A program made the position numbers and the translations under genes. 64,000 nucleotides of DNA from Thiogranum longum (GTDB lineage: Bacteria > Pseudomonadota > Gammaproteobacteria > DSM-19610), in the NCBI RefSeq assembly GCF_004339085.1, contig NZ_SMFX01000001.1, forward strand, positions 2,239,413 through 2,303,412, given 5' to 3'. This document shows positions 18,378 through 28,362 of this stretch, one piece after another; position 1 is the first letter of the stretch; every line of letters begins with the position of its first letter. The notes beneath the pieces are model-generated. The model made no database searches. It was not told the DNA's origin and saw only the letters and a program-made list of their open reading frames with translations.

Positions 18378-20829
18378 TTTTCTCACTCCCTTCTGGGCTA
18401 CGTTTTCTACGACCGCCGCGCCGGCGCTTTGGTTTCCGTTTCTTTGTTCCACCACTCTTTTCATCTGTAGAACTGCTGCTTTCCTGCCCGCTTCCTGTTT
18501 TGGCTTCGGGTTTGGCCTTGCTTTTACTTTTACGCTTGCGCTTTGACTTGCTCTTGCTCTTGCTCGTGTTCTTTCGAGGCGGCTTGCCACCTTCATCCGG
18601 AGCTCCTGGCAACTCGAAATCCATCTTGCGCTCATCGAGATCAACGCGTACCACCCGGACTCTGACTTCATCACCAAGGCGGTAGGACATGCCAGTCCGT
18701 TCACCACGCAAACGATGGCCGGCCGGATCAAAATGATAGTAATCATTGTGCAGGGCCGTGATGTGCACCAAGCCTTCCACAAAAATATCCTTCAGCTCGA
18801 CAAATATACCGAACGAGGTCACGCTGGTAACGATGCCGTCATATTCCATGCCGACCTTGTCCAGCATGTACTCACACTTCAGCCAGTCAACCGCATCACG
18901 CGTCGCATCATCGGCACGCCGTTCGGTCGTCGAACAATGCTCGCCGATCGCCGCCATGTCATCCACGCTGTAAGCAAATGATTCGGCGCTGTTGACCTTG
19001 CCGGTTTTCTTGCCCTGCTTCTTGTAACGCGCTTCGGTGCGTAAATGGTGACGAATAGCGCGATGAACCAGTAAATCCGGGTAGCGGCGGATCGGGGAGG
19101 TGAAGTGCAGGTACTCGTCTTGCGACAGGCCGAAATGCCCGATATTCTCCGGGCTATAGCGCGCCTGGGACAGGGAACGTAACATAACCGTCTGAATTAA
19201 ATGGGCATCGGGACGATTCTGGATCTTTTTCAGCAGCGCCGAAAATTCAGAGGCAGGCGGTTTGTCCCCGCCCCCCAGCGACAGCCCAAGTTCGGAAAGA
19301 AATTCGCGCAGGTCTGTCAGTTTGTCGGCCTTCGGCCCATCGTGCACCCGGTACAGGGTCGGTAATTTGTGCCGGTTGAGGAAACGCGCCGAACAGACAT
19401 TGGCGGCGATCATGCACTCCTCGATAATCTTGTGCGCATCATTGCGCACCACCGGCACAATCTTCTCGATCTTGCGGTCCTGGCCAAACACGATACGTGT
19501 TTCCGTCGTATCGAAATCTATTGCACCGCGCTTCTCGCGCTGTTTACGGAATGCCTTGTACAGGTCGTACAGCTGCTCCAGCGGTTTGATCAAGGGCTTG
19601 TATTGCGCACGAACCTCCGGGTCCCGGTCCACCAGCATGGCCGCCACTTCACTATAGGTAAGACGCGCATGCGAGCGCATGAGCCCTTCCATGAAGCGGG
19701 AACGGATTACCTTGCCTTCGGCATCGATATACATCTCGCAAACCATACACAGACGGTCTACATCCGGGTTCAGTGAACACAGTCCGTTCGACAGGACCTC
19801 CGGCAACATCGGGATAACGCGTTCGGGGAAGTACACCGAGTTACCGCGCACCTCTGCCTCGGTGTCCAGCGCTGTGCCCTTTTTAACATAGTGCGACACG
19901 TCGGCGATGGCGACCAGCAGACGCCAGCCTTTGGGTGTCTTGCTGCAATAAACGGCATCGTCAAAATCACGCGAGTCAGCACCGTCGATGGTCACCAGCG
20001 GCATTTCCCGCAGGTCCACACGCCCGCGTTTGGCGGCTGGCGGAACCTTGTCCGCAAGACCCTGGATTTCATCCTCGACGGCATCCGGCCATTCCAGCGG
20101 CAGTTCGTGTGCACGTATGGCCACGTCGATTTCCATACCGGGCGCCATGTGGTCGCCAATGACTTCCACGACCCGGCCAACCGGTCCGGAACGCTTGCTC
20201 GGTTGCTCGATAAGTTCAACGGTCACAAACTGGCCATGACGTGCGCCACCGACCTGGTCTGGTGGCACAATAATGTCGTGCGTCAGCCGTTTGTGATCGG
20301 GTACCACGTGACTGATACCATTTTCGAAATAGATACGCCCGACCACCCGGTGTGTACACCGCTCCAGCACTTCAACGATGGCGCCTTCCCTGCGACCACG
20401 CCGATCGATGCCGGTAACGCGCGCTACCACCCGGTCGCGGTGCATGACACCACGCATTTGTCTTGGCGACAGGAACAGGTCATCACCACCCTCTTCCGGC
20501 ACCAGGAAACCAAAACCGTCCGGGTGGGCAATGATGCGCCCGCGCACCATGTCCATGCGGTCGATCAGTCCGTAACCGCCCTTGCGGTTGCGCAGTAGCT
20601 GGCCATCTCGCTCCATGGCGCGTAATCGGCGCCGCAGGGCCTCCAGGGCTTCCTCGCCGGACAGCCCGAAGGACTCGGCTATTTCCTCACGGGTCATCAG
20701 GCGCCCGACTTCTTCGAGCCGCGACATAATGAATTCACGGCTGGGAATCGGGCTGCTGTATTTGGAGGCCTCGCGCTTGGCGTAAGGATCTTTAGATGAG
20801 GATTTCTTACTATTGCTTCGTTTTTTCAT
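18361..20829 (-). CDS. rnr: Ribonuclease R
   Basis: This 822-residue processive 3'-5' exoribonuclease degrades structured RNA. The order is an N-terminal helix-turn-helix (about 25-90), cold-shock domains, the RNB catalytic domain with the metal cluster DGADSRDFDDAVY, an S1 domain (YDGIVTSVTSFGIFVELKD) and a very basic Lys/Ser/Arg-rich tail of about 80 residues. The lysine-rich tail is usual for RNase R and not RNase II. It is cotranscribed with the OmpA-like lipoprotein gene and rlmB. Confidence 0.97.
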   Translation of the reverse strand: MKKRSNSKKSSSKDPYAKREASKYSSPIPSREFIMSRLEEVGRLMTREEIAESFGLSGEEALEALRRRLRAMERDGQLLRNRKGGYGLIDRMDMVRGRIIAHPDGFGFLVPEEGGDDLFLSPRQMRGVMHRDRVVARVTGIDRRGRREGAIVEVLERCTHRVVGRIYFENGISHVVPDHKRLTHDIIVPPDQVGGARHGQFVTVELIEQPSKRSGPVGRVVEVIGDHMAPGMEIDVAIRAHELPLEWPDAVEDEIQGLADKVPPAAKRGRVDLREMPLVTIDGADSRDFDDAVYCSKTPKGWRLLVAIADVSHYVKKGTALDTEAEVRGNSVYFPERVIPMLPEVLSNGLCSLNPDVDRLCMVCEMYIDAEGKVIRSRFMEGLMRSHARLTYSEVAAMLVDRDPEVRAQYKPLIKPLEQLYDLYKAFRKQREKRGAIDFDTTETRIVFGQDRKIEKIVPVVRNDAHKIIEECMIAANVCSARFLNRHKLPTLYRVHDGPKADKLTDLREFLSELGLSLGGGDKPPASEFSALLKKIQNRPDAHLIQTVMLRSLSQARYSPENIGHFGLSQDEYLHFTSPIRRYPDLLVHRAIRHHLRTEARYKKQGKKTGKVNSAESFAYSVDDMAAIGEHCSTTERRADDATRDAVDWLKCEYMLDKVGMEYDGIVTSVTSFGIFVELKDIFVEGLVHITALHNDYYHFDPAGHRLRGERTGMSYRLGDEVRVRVVRVDLDERKMDFELPGAPDEGGKPPRKNTSKSKSKSKRKRKSKSKAKPEAKTGSGQESSSSTDEKSGGTKKRKPKRRRGGRRKRSPEGSEKNAKDS

Positions 20830-20897
20830 GGCGGCATGCTAACCAGTTTGGCGGCTAAATGAAAATCCCGGGCCGAACAGGCCCAGTATAGCCGCCA

Positions 20898-20926
20898 TTG
20901 ACAACCCTGATAACGGGGGGTAAAGT
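20898..20926 (+). promoter_or_regulatory. Predicted promoter of tRNA-Leu
   Basis: A perfect -35 TTGACA (20898-20903), a 17-base spacer and TAAAGT at -10 (20921-20926) are followed by a GC-rich discriminator (GCGCGCC). The tRNA starts about 33 bases further on. A GC discriminator is typical of stringently controlled stable-RNA promoters. Confidence 0.65.
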
Positions 20927-20965
20927 GCGCGCCTCTCGCATATCTGCGATCCACCGATTTATATT

Positions 20966-21052
20966 GCCGAGGTGGTGAAATTGGTAGACACGCTAGCTTC
21001 AGGTGCTAGTGGGGGCAACCCCGTGGAGGTTCAAGTCCTCTCCTCGGCACCA
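20966..21052 (+). tRNA. tRNA-Leu (anticodon CAG)
   Basis: The 87-nt class II tRNA has acceptor arms GCCGAGG (20966-20972) and CCTCGGC (21042-21048), followed by A and encoded CCA. The anticodon stem CTAGC/GCTAG closes the loop TTCAGGT, giving anticodon CAG for CUG codons. The long variable arm and GGTTCAAGTCC T-arm are present. Confidence 0.97.
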
Positions 21053-21236
21053 AACATCCCAGCTGTTTTCCCCGGCGCAAGGCGCTAACGGGCACTCCCG
21101 GCAGTAACGCATTGCCTTTACACAAAATCCCCCTTAGGATGTCGCAAACACAGGCGACAGAACAGTTGACCCCAGGCCATACTTCCCTACCTGCGCACTG
21201 TGTACGTCTAAACCAGAACATAAACAGAGAACAGGC

Positions 21237-23255
21237 ATGTGCATTTTCAGGCCCCGTTCCCGGATATTGACTCGCGATATTACCGGCCACGGATTAAACG
21301 AAGGCTTTTTTCCGTTCATATCAGCCTTCCTTGTTGCGTCAATATCACCATTTACTCCCGCTTCAGCCAACGACGCTCTGTTATCAGAAGAGGCCTTCCT
21401 TGACGAGCTACCGATTGTACTCTCTGCCTCACGTCTGCCACAGTCGCCCGCAAATACCCCCATAGCCACCACTGTCATTGACCGGGAAATGATTGTCGCG
21501 TCCGGCTTTACCGAAATACCGGACCTGTTGCGACTGGCACCCGGCTTTATCGTCAACTATGAAAACGGGTATAACCAGGCTGTCGGATATCACGTACTCT
21601 CGGATCAGTACTCACGCCAGATGCAGGTGCTGGTGGATGGACGGTCAGTCTATGAACCGTCGCTGGGCGGAGTTTCCTGGACTGACCTGCCACTGGCCAT
21701 CGATGATATCGAGCGCATCGAAGTCATGCGCGGTCCGAATGCTTCCAGTTATGGCGCCAACGCCTTTACCGCCATCATTAATATTATTACCCGCCAGGCT
21801 GTGCTCGACCGCGGCCTGATGCTGAAGAGCAATATCGGAAGCGACGGGCTCACCGAAGGCTATATGCGTTACGGAGGCGCCCACAAAAACATGGATTACA
21901 GGGTCACGGCAGCTTACCGTGAAAACAATGGTTTTGATGACCGGTATGACGACATGCAGGTCAGGCTGATTACAGTACGCGGCGATTTTCAGCTCGATCT
22001 CGACAATACACTCATGGTGCAACTGGGGCACAACAGCGGCTCAAAAGAAGATGACGACGTTTTCGATGAACTGGTTCCCGATCACAAAAAGCAAACCTAC
22101 AGTCAGTTCCAGCAAATCAGACTGACGCACACGCTGACTGCAGACCAGGATGTCTCGGTTCAGTTCTACCACAACCAGAACAAGAATATTAATGATTTCA
22201 ACAGCACCCCGGTCGCGGCACTGGGCGGCACTCGACTCTATTTCGACGAAAGGGTCACGGCCGACCGCTGGGACATTGAGTTCCAGAACATACTGAAGCC
22301 TGCAAAACCCCTGCGTCTGGTCTGGGGTGCCGGCGCACGCAAGGATGAAGTGGTCGGACCCACGTTTTTCAATACAAACCGTCACGTTGTAAATGACTCC
22401 TGGCGAATTTTCACCAATAGCGAGTATTACCTGACTGACAAAACGCTGCTCAATGCCGGTGTCGTCTATGAAGACAGTGACACCGGCGGCAGAAATATTT
22501 CTCCTCGCGCATCTGTCAATCACCACTTCCACAAAAACCATACCCTGCGCCTTTCCGCGTCACGTGCGTATCGTGACCCGTTTGTCTTTGAGGAATCTCC
22601 TGACTACCGCTTCCCGCTCCCCGCGCCCAATAATGTACTGCTCTTTGATGCGGGCAATATCGATTCAGAACGTATTACAGCCCGGGAAATTGGCTATATC
22701 GGAAACTTCCCGCGTGTTCACACATCACTGGATGTCCGCTACTTCCACGAAAAACTGGAAAAACTGATTTCTTTCGATAAAGCCACATTTTCAGAGGGTG
22801 TCGATGGCACAGCCCTGTTCTTCAACAATTTAAACAGCGCACAAATAAAAGGGGTAGAAGTGTCTGCCAGCTACCGACCGGGGAATGGCAACCGCATTAA
22901 TATTAGTTACACACACCAGGACATTGACAGCCATGATATGGGCGGAAACGGCAACTACGCGGACGCCGGCCCGGAGAATATGCTGAATGCACTTGTCATC
23001 CACGACTTTAAAAATGGCTACTCTGCCAGCGCAGGCTTTTACTACCTGTCAAGCATGAAAGAACTGTCAACCAATGATGTACGTCGTGCACAGTATCGCA
23101 CCGATATCCGTCTCGCCCGCACACTCTCGACAGCCAGGCAGAACATCACGCTGGCACTGGTTGTCCAGAACCTGTTTGACAATGATGAAGAAACCCGGCT
23201 CAGGAACAACATTGACCGACGAGCCTACGGCTCAATCAGTCTCAGCTTCAAGTAG
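21237..23255 (+). CDS. TonB-dependent outer-membrane receptor
   Basis: The 672-residue protein has an N-terminal signal region (cleavage probably after PASA at about 44), a plug domain (about 60-180, with IERIEVMRGPNASSYGANAFTAIINI) and a 22-strand-type barrel ending SISLSFK. The ligand is unknown. Six bases downstream begins a periplasmic binding-protein gene, which itself overlaps a GGDEF/EAL gene. The three therefore look like one operon for sensing or importing a ligand linked to c-di-GMP. Confidence 0.92.
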   Translation: MCIFRPRSRILTRDITGHGLNEGFFPFISAFLVASISPFTPASANDALLSEEAFLDELPIVLSASRLPQSPANTPIATTVIDREMIVASGFTEIPDLLRLAPGFIVNYENGYNQAVGYHVLSDQYSRQMQVLVDGRSVYEPSLGGVSWTDLPLAIDDIERIEVMRGPNASSYGANAFTAIINIITRQAVLDRGLMLKSNIGSDGLTEGYMRYGGAHKNMDYRVTAAYRENNGFDDRYDDMQVRLITVRGDFQLDLDNTLMVQLGHNSGSKEDDDVFDELVPDHKKQTYSQFQQIRLTHTLTADQDVSVQFYHNQNKNINDFNSTPVAALGGTRLYFDERVTADRWDIEFQNILKPAKPLRLVWGAGARKDEVVGPTFFNTNRHVVNDSWRIFTNSEYYLTDKTLLNAGVVYEDSDTGGRNISPRASVNHHFHKNHTLRLSASRAYRDPFVFEESPDYRFPLPAPNNVLLFDAGNIDSERITAREIGYIGNFPRVHTSLDVRYFHEKLEKLISFDKATFSEGVDGTALFFNNLNSAQIKGVEVSASYRPGNGNRINISYTHQDIDSHDMGGNGNYADAGPENMLNALVIHDFKNGYSASAGFYYLSSMKELSTNDVRRAQYRTDIRLARTLSTARQNITLALVVQNLFDNDEETRLRNNIDRRAYGSISLSFK

Positions 23256-23261
23256 TACACG

Positions 23262-24278
23262 ATGTCAAAGCAGTACAGAAAAACCGGTATGCTGGAGTAT
23301 GTCCACAGCATCCCGATGGCCATTCTCCTTGTCACGACACTGACGTTAATCGTCTTTTTCATGGCGCCTGACTCCGTTCAGGCAAAAGAAACTGTCAATA
23401 TACTTTTCGTCAGCAGCCAGAATACATCGCCCTATCTCCGGTTTGTCGAGGAAGCAGAACTGGAACTTCGAAAAGGGGATTCACTTTCTGTTAACACCAC
23501 CACACTGTCGGCAAACCAGCTGGGTAATGACAAATTCACTAACACTGCACTGACCTACGACCTGATTGTCTCATTGGGGAAAAAGGCGGCCGAGGCCGTT
23601 TTAAAACTGAAACCAGAGACCCCGGTCCTGTATACGCTCATCCCGGAAGTCACCTATAACAGTCTGAAACAGTCCGGCAACCTTGCTTGTCCCGACCGAC
23701 AATGCTCGGCAGTCTATATAGACCAGCCCCTGAACCGGTTACTCCACATTGTGGCTGTCGCATTTGACGGACAACGGGAACTGGGAGTTCTGCTAGGCCC
23801 GCTGTCAGTGAAGCAAAGTGACATGCTCGACCAACTGGCGAAGAAAACGAGGTTCACCCTGCACACCGAACTCGCCAGGAACCAACAGGAAATTCTGCCC
23901 GCATTGAACAGCATACTTAAACAGTCAGGACTCCTGCTTTCGATACCTGACCCGGTCGTATACAACCGGAAGACAGCCAAAAGCATACTACTGACAACCT
24001 ATCGACACAGGGTTCCTGTCATCGCTTACTCACGCGCATACGCCGAAGCAGGAGCCACCCTGTCTGTTTTTTCGACACCGAAACAAATTGCCGTACAGAC
24101 GGTCAGTGTGATCCAGGATTTCTTCGACAGTGACACAAACGCACTACAGCCGCCACAGCACCCGAAACGCTACAGCATAAAAGTCAACCGGCATGTTGCC
24201 GAGTCACTGGGCCTGGACTTCGATGCAAACCCAACATTCCAGTCATTGCTAAAAGAGGCAGATGATGAAGAATCTTAA
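23262..24278 (+). CDS. Periplasmic ABC-type substrate-binding-like protein
   Basis: The 338-residue protein has an N-terminal hydrophobic signal or anchor at about 17-43 (ending VQAKE). Two Rossmann-like lobes with a VNILFVSSQNTSPYL opening follow, and LIVSLGKKAAEAVL and HRVPVIAYSRAYAEAGATLSVF-type segments resemble the TrpX/ABC substrate-binding family. No permease or ATPase gene is next to it. It lies between the receptor gene and a membrane GGDEF/EAL protein, so a signalling rather than transport role is plausible (inference). It overlaps the next gene by 17 nt. Confidence 0.75.
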   Translation: MSKQYRKTGMLEYVHSIPMAILLVTTLTLIVFFMAPDSVQAKETVNILFVSSQNTSPYLRFVEEAELELRKGDSLSVNTTTLSANQLGNDKFTNTALTYDLIVSLGKKAAEAVLKLKPETPVLYTLIPEVTYNSLKQSGNLACPDRQCSAVYIDQPLNRLLHIVAVAFDGQRELGVLLGPLSVKQSDMLDQLAKKTRFTLHTELARNQQEILPALNSILKQSGLLLSIPDPVVYNRKTAKSILLTTYRHRVPVIAYSRAYAEAGATLSVFSTPKQIAVQTVSVIQDFFDSDTNALQPPQHPKRYSIKVNRHVAESLGLDFDANPTFQSLLKEADDEES

Positions 24279-26748
24279 TATCCAGAGCAAAGTGCTGCTG
24301 GTGACATTGCTGCCGCTTATGATAACCGGGTTCCTGCTTTCCTCGTTCTTTATCTGGAGTCAGATTTCCGGGATTTCGACCGCACTCGACAGAAAAGGAC
24401 AGTCAATTGCCAACCTGCTGTCTTCCGCCGCTGAATACGGGGTGCTTTCAGGCAATGAAGTCGCGCTCACAAAACTGATCTACGCATCTGCACACGATCC
24501 CGACATCATGGCAATCGTTGTGTCTGACAAGCAGGATCAACCCATAGTACACACTCACCCGTCCGGCTGGGCAGACCTTGAAAAGGTCATTCAATCCGGC
24601 AATGACAGGTTATACAAAATATTCACCACACCGGTCTTCTACTCAAGCCTGCCCGTAGATGACTACGAGCCTGACGCCTCAGTCGGGGGTACTCCAGGTG
24701 CGGCCACAGACCTGATTGGCTATGTACATGTGATCGTTGACCGGAAACACGCGATTGCACAACAGACGGACGTTCTGGTAAATGGCCTGTTGATCACCGC
24801 AATCGCAATACTCATCACGGCTTACTTTGCCAGCCTGATGGCACGCAGCGTCACATCACCGATCCGATCTCTGACCTCGATCACAGACGCCATCAGCAAG
24901 GGTGAACTCGAGAAACGAATTGCTGTCGACACGGGTGGTGAAATCGGCATCCTGCAGAAAAGCATCAATTCAATGGCTACAGCACTGGAGCAGGCACGAA
25001 ACAAGGAAACAGAACGCGCGACCGACGCGTTGTTTATTGAAAAGGTCAAGGCCCAGACAACGCTCGAGTCACTTGGTGAAGGCGTCATTACCACCGATGC
25101 TTCCGGAATAATAACCTACCTGAACCCCGCAGCCGAGAAACTCACCGGCTGGACATTTTCCAGCGCTTGCCGCCGTCCACTGCACGAAGTTTTCAAGGTT
25201 GTCTCGTCAAATACGCGTGTGCCAATTGATTACCCGGTCTACGACTGCATTAATGGTGGAAATACAATACACCACGACTTTCTGCTGACACTCACCCGGC
25301 ACGACGGGAAAGAATTTATCATCCAGGATACGGCCACGCCCATCCGTGACAACTACGAAGATATCATCGGGATGGTCCTGGTATTCCATGACTTCTCAAA
25401 ACTGCACCGCATGTCAGAAAGACTTGCTTACCAGGCATCGCACGATGACCTGACCGGGCTGTTAAACCGGAGGGAGTTTGAAGCCCAGCTTTCCCGGGCA
25501 CTGATCGAGGTCAATGATGAAGCCACCGAGCATGCACTCTGCTACATCGATCTCGACCAGTTCAAGATCGTCAATGACACCTGCGGCCATAAGGCGGGCG
25601 ATGAACTTCTCAAACAGCTAACAGTCGAGATCAGGAAAAAAATCCGTAACCATGATGTCTTCGCCCGCCTGGGTGGCGATGAATTTGGCATTATCCTGAA
25701 AGACTGCCCGATGAGTAATGCGGAGAAGCTGGCCGCACACATCAAGGATGCAGCCAGCACTTTCCGCTTTTCCTGGCAGCAGCACACCTTTGAAATAGGT
25801 GCGAGTATTGGCCTGGTACCCATTACTCATGGTCACGCAACAACCAGCGACCTGATGATGACAGCCGACTCTGCCTGTTATATCGCCAAGGACAAGGGCA
25901 GAAACCGCATTCATATCTACGAACCGACTGACGAAGATATCATCCAGCGCAGTGGGGACATGCAGTGGCTGCAGACCCTTAACAAAAGTATCGACAACGA
26001 CAAGCTCGTCCTGTACAGCCAGTTAATCACGCCGATCAGCGAGACACAGGGACTGGGGCAACATTATGAAATCCTGCTTCGAATGAAAGGCATTGAAGGA
26101 GACATTGTCCAGCCGGGTCTGTTTATCCCTGCTGCAGAACGGTACCACCTGATGACTTCTATTGACCGATGGGTTGTCAGGAACACTTTTCTCACACTTG
26201 CTAAAGCGGGACTTTCCGGTATCAAGGCTGACCTTGATGTACCGGGATTCAGTCTGAATCTCTCTGCCCAGTCGCTAACCGAAAACAGTTTCCTTGATTA
26301 TGTTGTGGAACAGTTTGAAGACAGTGGTATCAATCCTTCACTCATCACCTTCGAGATCACCGAGACTGCCGCCATCGCAAACCTGGCACGTGCAACCGAA
26401 GTTATTGAAAAGTTGAAGCAACTTGGCAGCCGCTTCTCCCTGGACGACTTTGGCAGTGGCCTGAGTTCATTTGCCTACCTGAGCAATCTGCCGGTGGACA
26501 ATATCAAGATCGACGGGCATTTTGTTCGTGATATTGCCGACAACCCCGTAAGCCGGTCGATTGTTGAATCTGTTGCACAGATCGGACGGGTTATGGGGGT
26601 AAAAACGATTGCGGAGTTCGTGGAAAACGACTATATACTTCAGGAGGCAAAAGACTGTGGTATAGATTATGTTCAGGGCTATGGCATAGAGCGTCCGCGC
26701 CCGCTGAAAGACATACTGAAGCACCTCGGTCTGACCCGGATGACCTGA
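24262..26748 (+). CDS. Membrane HAMP-PAS-GGDEF-EAL c-di-GMP signalling protein
   Basis: The 828-residue protein has a transmembrane segment at about 10-32, a periplasmic sensor region, a second membrane segment near 170-190 and a HAMP domain. A PAS domain (from about 265) is followed by GGDEF and EAL. GGDEF is intact, with an RxxD product-inhibition site (RNHD) five residues before it. The EAL signature reads EIL (YEILLRM), but the other acidic and Lys/Gln positions are present (ITETA, DDFGSGLSSF, KIDGHF, VQGYGIERP). Both activities are therefore possible. The upstream periplasmic protein is a likely input partner (inference). Confidence 0.9.
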   Translation: MMKNLNIQSKVLLVTLLPLMITGFLLSSFFIWSQISGISTALDRKGQSIANLLSSAAEYGVLSGNEVALTKLIYASAHDPDIMAIVVSDKQDQPIVHTHPSGWADLEKVIQSGNDRLYKIFTTPVFYSSLPVDDYEPDASVGGTPGAATDLIGYVHVIVDRKHAIAQQTDVLVNGLLITAIAILITAYFASLMARSVTSPIRSLTSITDAISKGELEKRIAVDTGGEIGILQKSINSMATALEQARNKETERATDALFIEKVKAQTTLESLGEGVITTDASGIITYLNPAAEKLTGWTFSSACRRPLHEVFKVVSSNTRVPIDYPVYDCINGGNTIHHDFLLTLTRHDGKEFIIQDTATPIRDNYEDIIGMVLVFHDFSKLHRMSERLAYQASHDDLTGLLNRREFEAQLSRALIEVNDEATEHALCYIDLDQFKIVNDTCGHKAGDELLKQLTVEIRKKIRNHDVFARLGGDEFGIILKDCPMSNAEKLAAHIKDAASTFRFSWQQHTFEIGASIGLVPITHGHATTSDLMMTADSACYIAKDKGRNRIHIYEPTDEDIIQRSGDMQWLQTLNKSIDNDKLVLYSQLITPISETQGLGQHYEILLRMKGIEGDIVQPGLFIPAAERYHLMTSIDRWVVRNTFLTLAKAGLSGIKADLDVPGFSLNLSAQSLTENSFLDYVVEQFEDSGINPSLITFEITETAAIANLARATEVIEKLKQLGSRFSLDDFGSGLSSFAYLSNLPVDNIKIDGHFVRDIADNPVSRSIVESVAQIGRVMGVKTIAEFVENDYILQEAKDCGIDYVQGYGIERPRPLKDILKHLGLTRMT

Positions 26749-26873
26749 ACACCAGGCTAACCGGGCTTCTGGCAAGGCATTCACACCACCTTTGACCAGG
26801 ATCAATGCCACCTGCAGCACTTCTGCTTTAGCCTGCCATACATGGCTGGTCATCAGGTAACGGGGCCCGGTTT

Positions 26874-27710
26874 ATGAAACAGCTTTCTTTTCTGACAGCA
26901 CTGCTGCTAACACTTGTACAACCGGTGCAAGCCGATGTGCTGGTGCTGGTACATGGCTACATGGCAGATGCGCGCAGCTGGGAGGCAAGTGGCGTGACCG
27001 CAACGCTGGCCTCCCGAGGCTGGCAACCGGCCGGTGTATTAACCCCGACACCCAACGGAATAGTCAGTCCTGTTGCCCTGTCGCAAGCCGCGAATAAAAG
27101 TTACAGCGTAAACCTTCCGGCTGCTGCGCCACTGCAGGTTCAGGCAACAGCACTTGCCCGAGTGCTGGATGTTGTGCGTCAGCAGTATCCGCAAGAGCGC
27201 CTGGTTCTGGCAGGACATTCCGCTGGTGGTGTCGTTGCGCGAATGATGCTGACCGGACAAAACCCCTATGCGGTAGACACCCTGGTGAGCATCGCATCAC
27301 CACACCTGGGTACCGGCCGGGCCGCTCAGGGTCTCGACCTCGTGGATTTTAACCCGTTCTTCTGCCCGGGACCGGGAATCGACTTCATGAAACACGCGCT
27401 GGGAGGTGACGAATATGACTACCTTGAACATTCACGTGGCGCCCTGATCGACCTGCTGCCGGAAGCGTCCGGTAATATACTTGCCTGGCTGAACCGGCAG
27501 CCATACCCTGATATCCACTACTACGCTATCGTACATACACTGCCGTATGAGTCTGGAGACGATATCGTTCCCGCATACAGCCAGGACATGAATAATGTCC
27601 CAACCCTGAGAGGGCGGGTGAAAACACTGTATATACCTGCTTCACACAGCCTCAATCCACAGGACGGAATATTGCTCGCCACATTACTGGCACAACAGTC
27701 TCGCCGCTGA
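26874..27710 (+). CDS. Secreted alpha/beta-hydrolase (lipase/esterase-like)
   Basis: The 278-residue protein has a signal peptide (1-20, ending VQA). An LVHGYMADARSWE oxyanion-type loop and the nucleophile elbow GHSAGG are visible. The family normally uses a Ser-Asp-His triad, with the serine in GHSAGG; the C-terminal His may be in ASHSLNPQ. Substrate is unknown. The product is probably periplasmic or secreted. It is convergent with pqiC; the 40-base gap contains an 8-bp inverted repeat. Confidence 0.85.
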   Translation: MKQLSFLTALLLTLVQPVQADVLVLVHGYMADARSWEASGVTATLASRGWQPAGVLTPTPNGIVSPVALSQAANKSYSVNLPAAAPLQVQATALARVLDVVRQQYPQERLVLAGHSAGGVVARMMLTGQNPYAVDTLVSIASPHLGTGRAAQGLDLVDFNPFFCPGPGIDFMKHALGGDEYDYLEHSRGALIDLLPEASGNILAWLNRQPYPDIHYYAIVHTLPYESGDDIVPAYSQDMNNVPTLRGRVKTLYIPASHSLNPQDGILLATLLAQQSRR

Positions 27711-27751
27711 GACGTTACGAGGCCACAGTCTGCCGAGGTGCTAGTAACGTC
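27711..27751. repeat. Inverted repeat between convergent genes
   Basis: GACGTTAC (27711-27718) and GTAACGTC (27744-27751) are exact reverse complements around a 25-base interior. They start at the base after the lipase stop and end on the first base of the pqiC stop. There is no T-run, so terminator activity is uncertain. Confidence 0.4.
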
Positions 27752-28362
27752 TACCCGGAGGTGTTGTGGCAAACCGGGTATTTGACCAGCGCATGGGCAA
27801 TCTGGTCAGCAAGTTCATCAAGTCCGGCATCCAGCCCTTCAACCAGTGCGGCATGGTCGCCCCCGCCCAGTGCCATCTCGATAGTGAAGTTTTGAACATC
27901 CACCAGGCAGCCGCTTTTAACCCGCCAGTGTCCTTGCAGTACCGCATACTTGCCAGGAGTGCCGTCAAAGCGCTGAAAGTGAACGGCCAGCCGATACGCT
28001 GCATTTATATCGCCACCATCTGCCAGATGAACGGCGTTTTTACCAAGCCGTTGCGATAGCCCCTGTAACAGCACCCGTTCCACGTTGGCACGAAGATCCC
28101 CGGCCCAGCGGTGAAATTCCGCAAATACCATGCGGCCAGGCGCAGGGCGTGTCGCAATCTGCGGTCGAAGCACAACATCCGGCAATGTCACCGGACCCAG
28201 GGATACAGATTCGGACAACCCTTTATCAATCAAACCAGCCGGCCCTGCGGTAAGCACATAAAATTCCGACTCTGGTGTCTTGCCGCCCAGTGTACAGGCC
28301 GAAAGCCCGGCAGCCATCAGCATGGACAAGCCACGCCGCATATACCCTGTTACGGTGATCAT
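27751..28362 (-). CDS. pqiC: PqiC-like outer-membrane lipoprotein
   Basis: The 203-residue protein has a lipobox (LSAC) and the ABC-type transport auxiliary lipoprotein fold: SEFYVLTAGP near the N-terminus, LPDVVLRPQIATRP, WAGDLRANVERVLLQGLSQRLG. PqiC forms the outer-membrane side of the Pqi lipid-transport tunnel. Its ATGA overlap with pqiB indicates cotranslation. Confidence 0.85.
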   Translation of the reverse strand: MITVTGYMRRGLSMLMAAGLSACTLGGKTPESEFYVLTAGPAGLIDKGLSESVSLGPVTLPDVVLRPQIATRPAPGRMVFAEFHRWAGDLRANVERVLLQGLSQRLGKNAVHLADGGDINAAYRLAVHFQRFDGTPGKYAVLQGHWRVKSGCLVDVQNFTIEMALGGGDHAALVEGLDAGLDELADQIAHALVKYPVCHNTSG

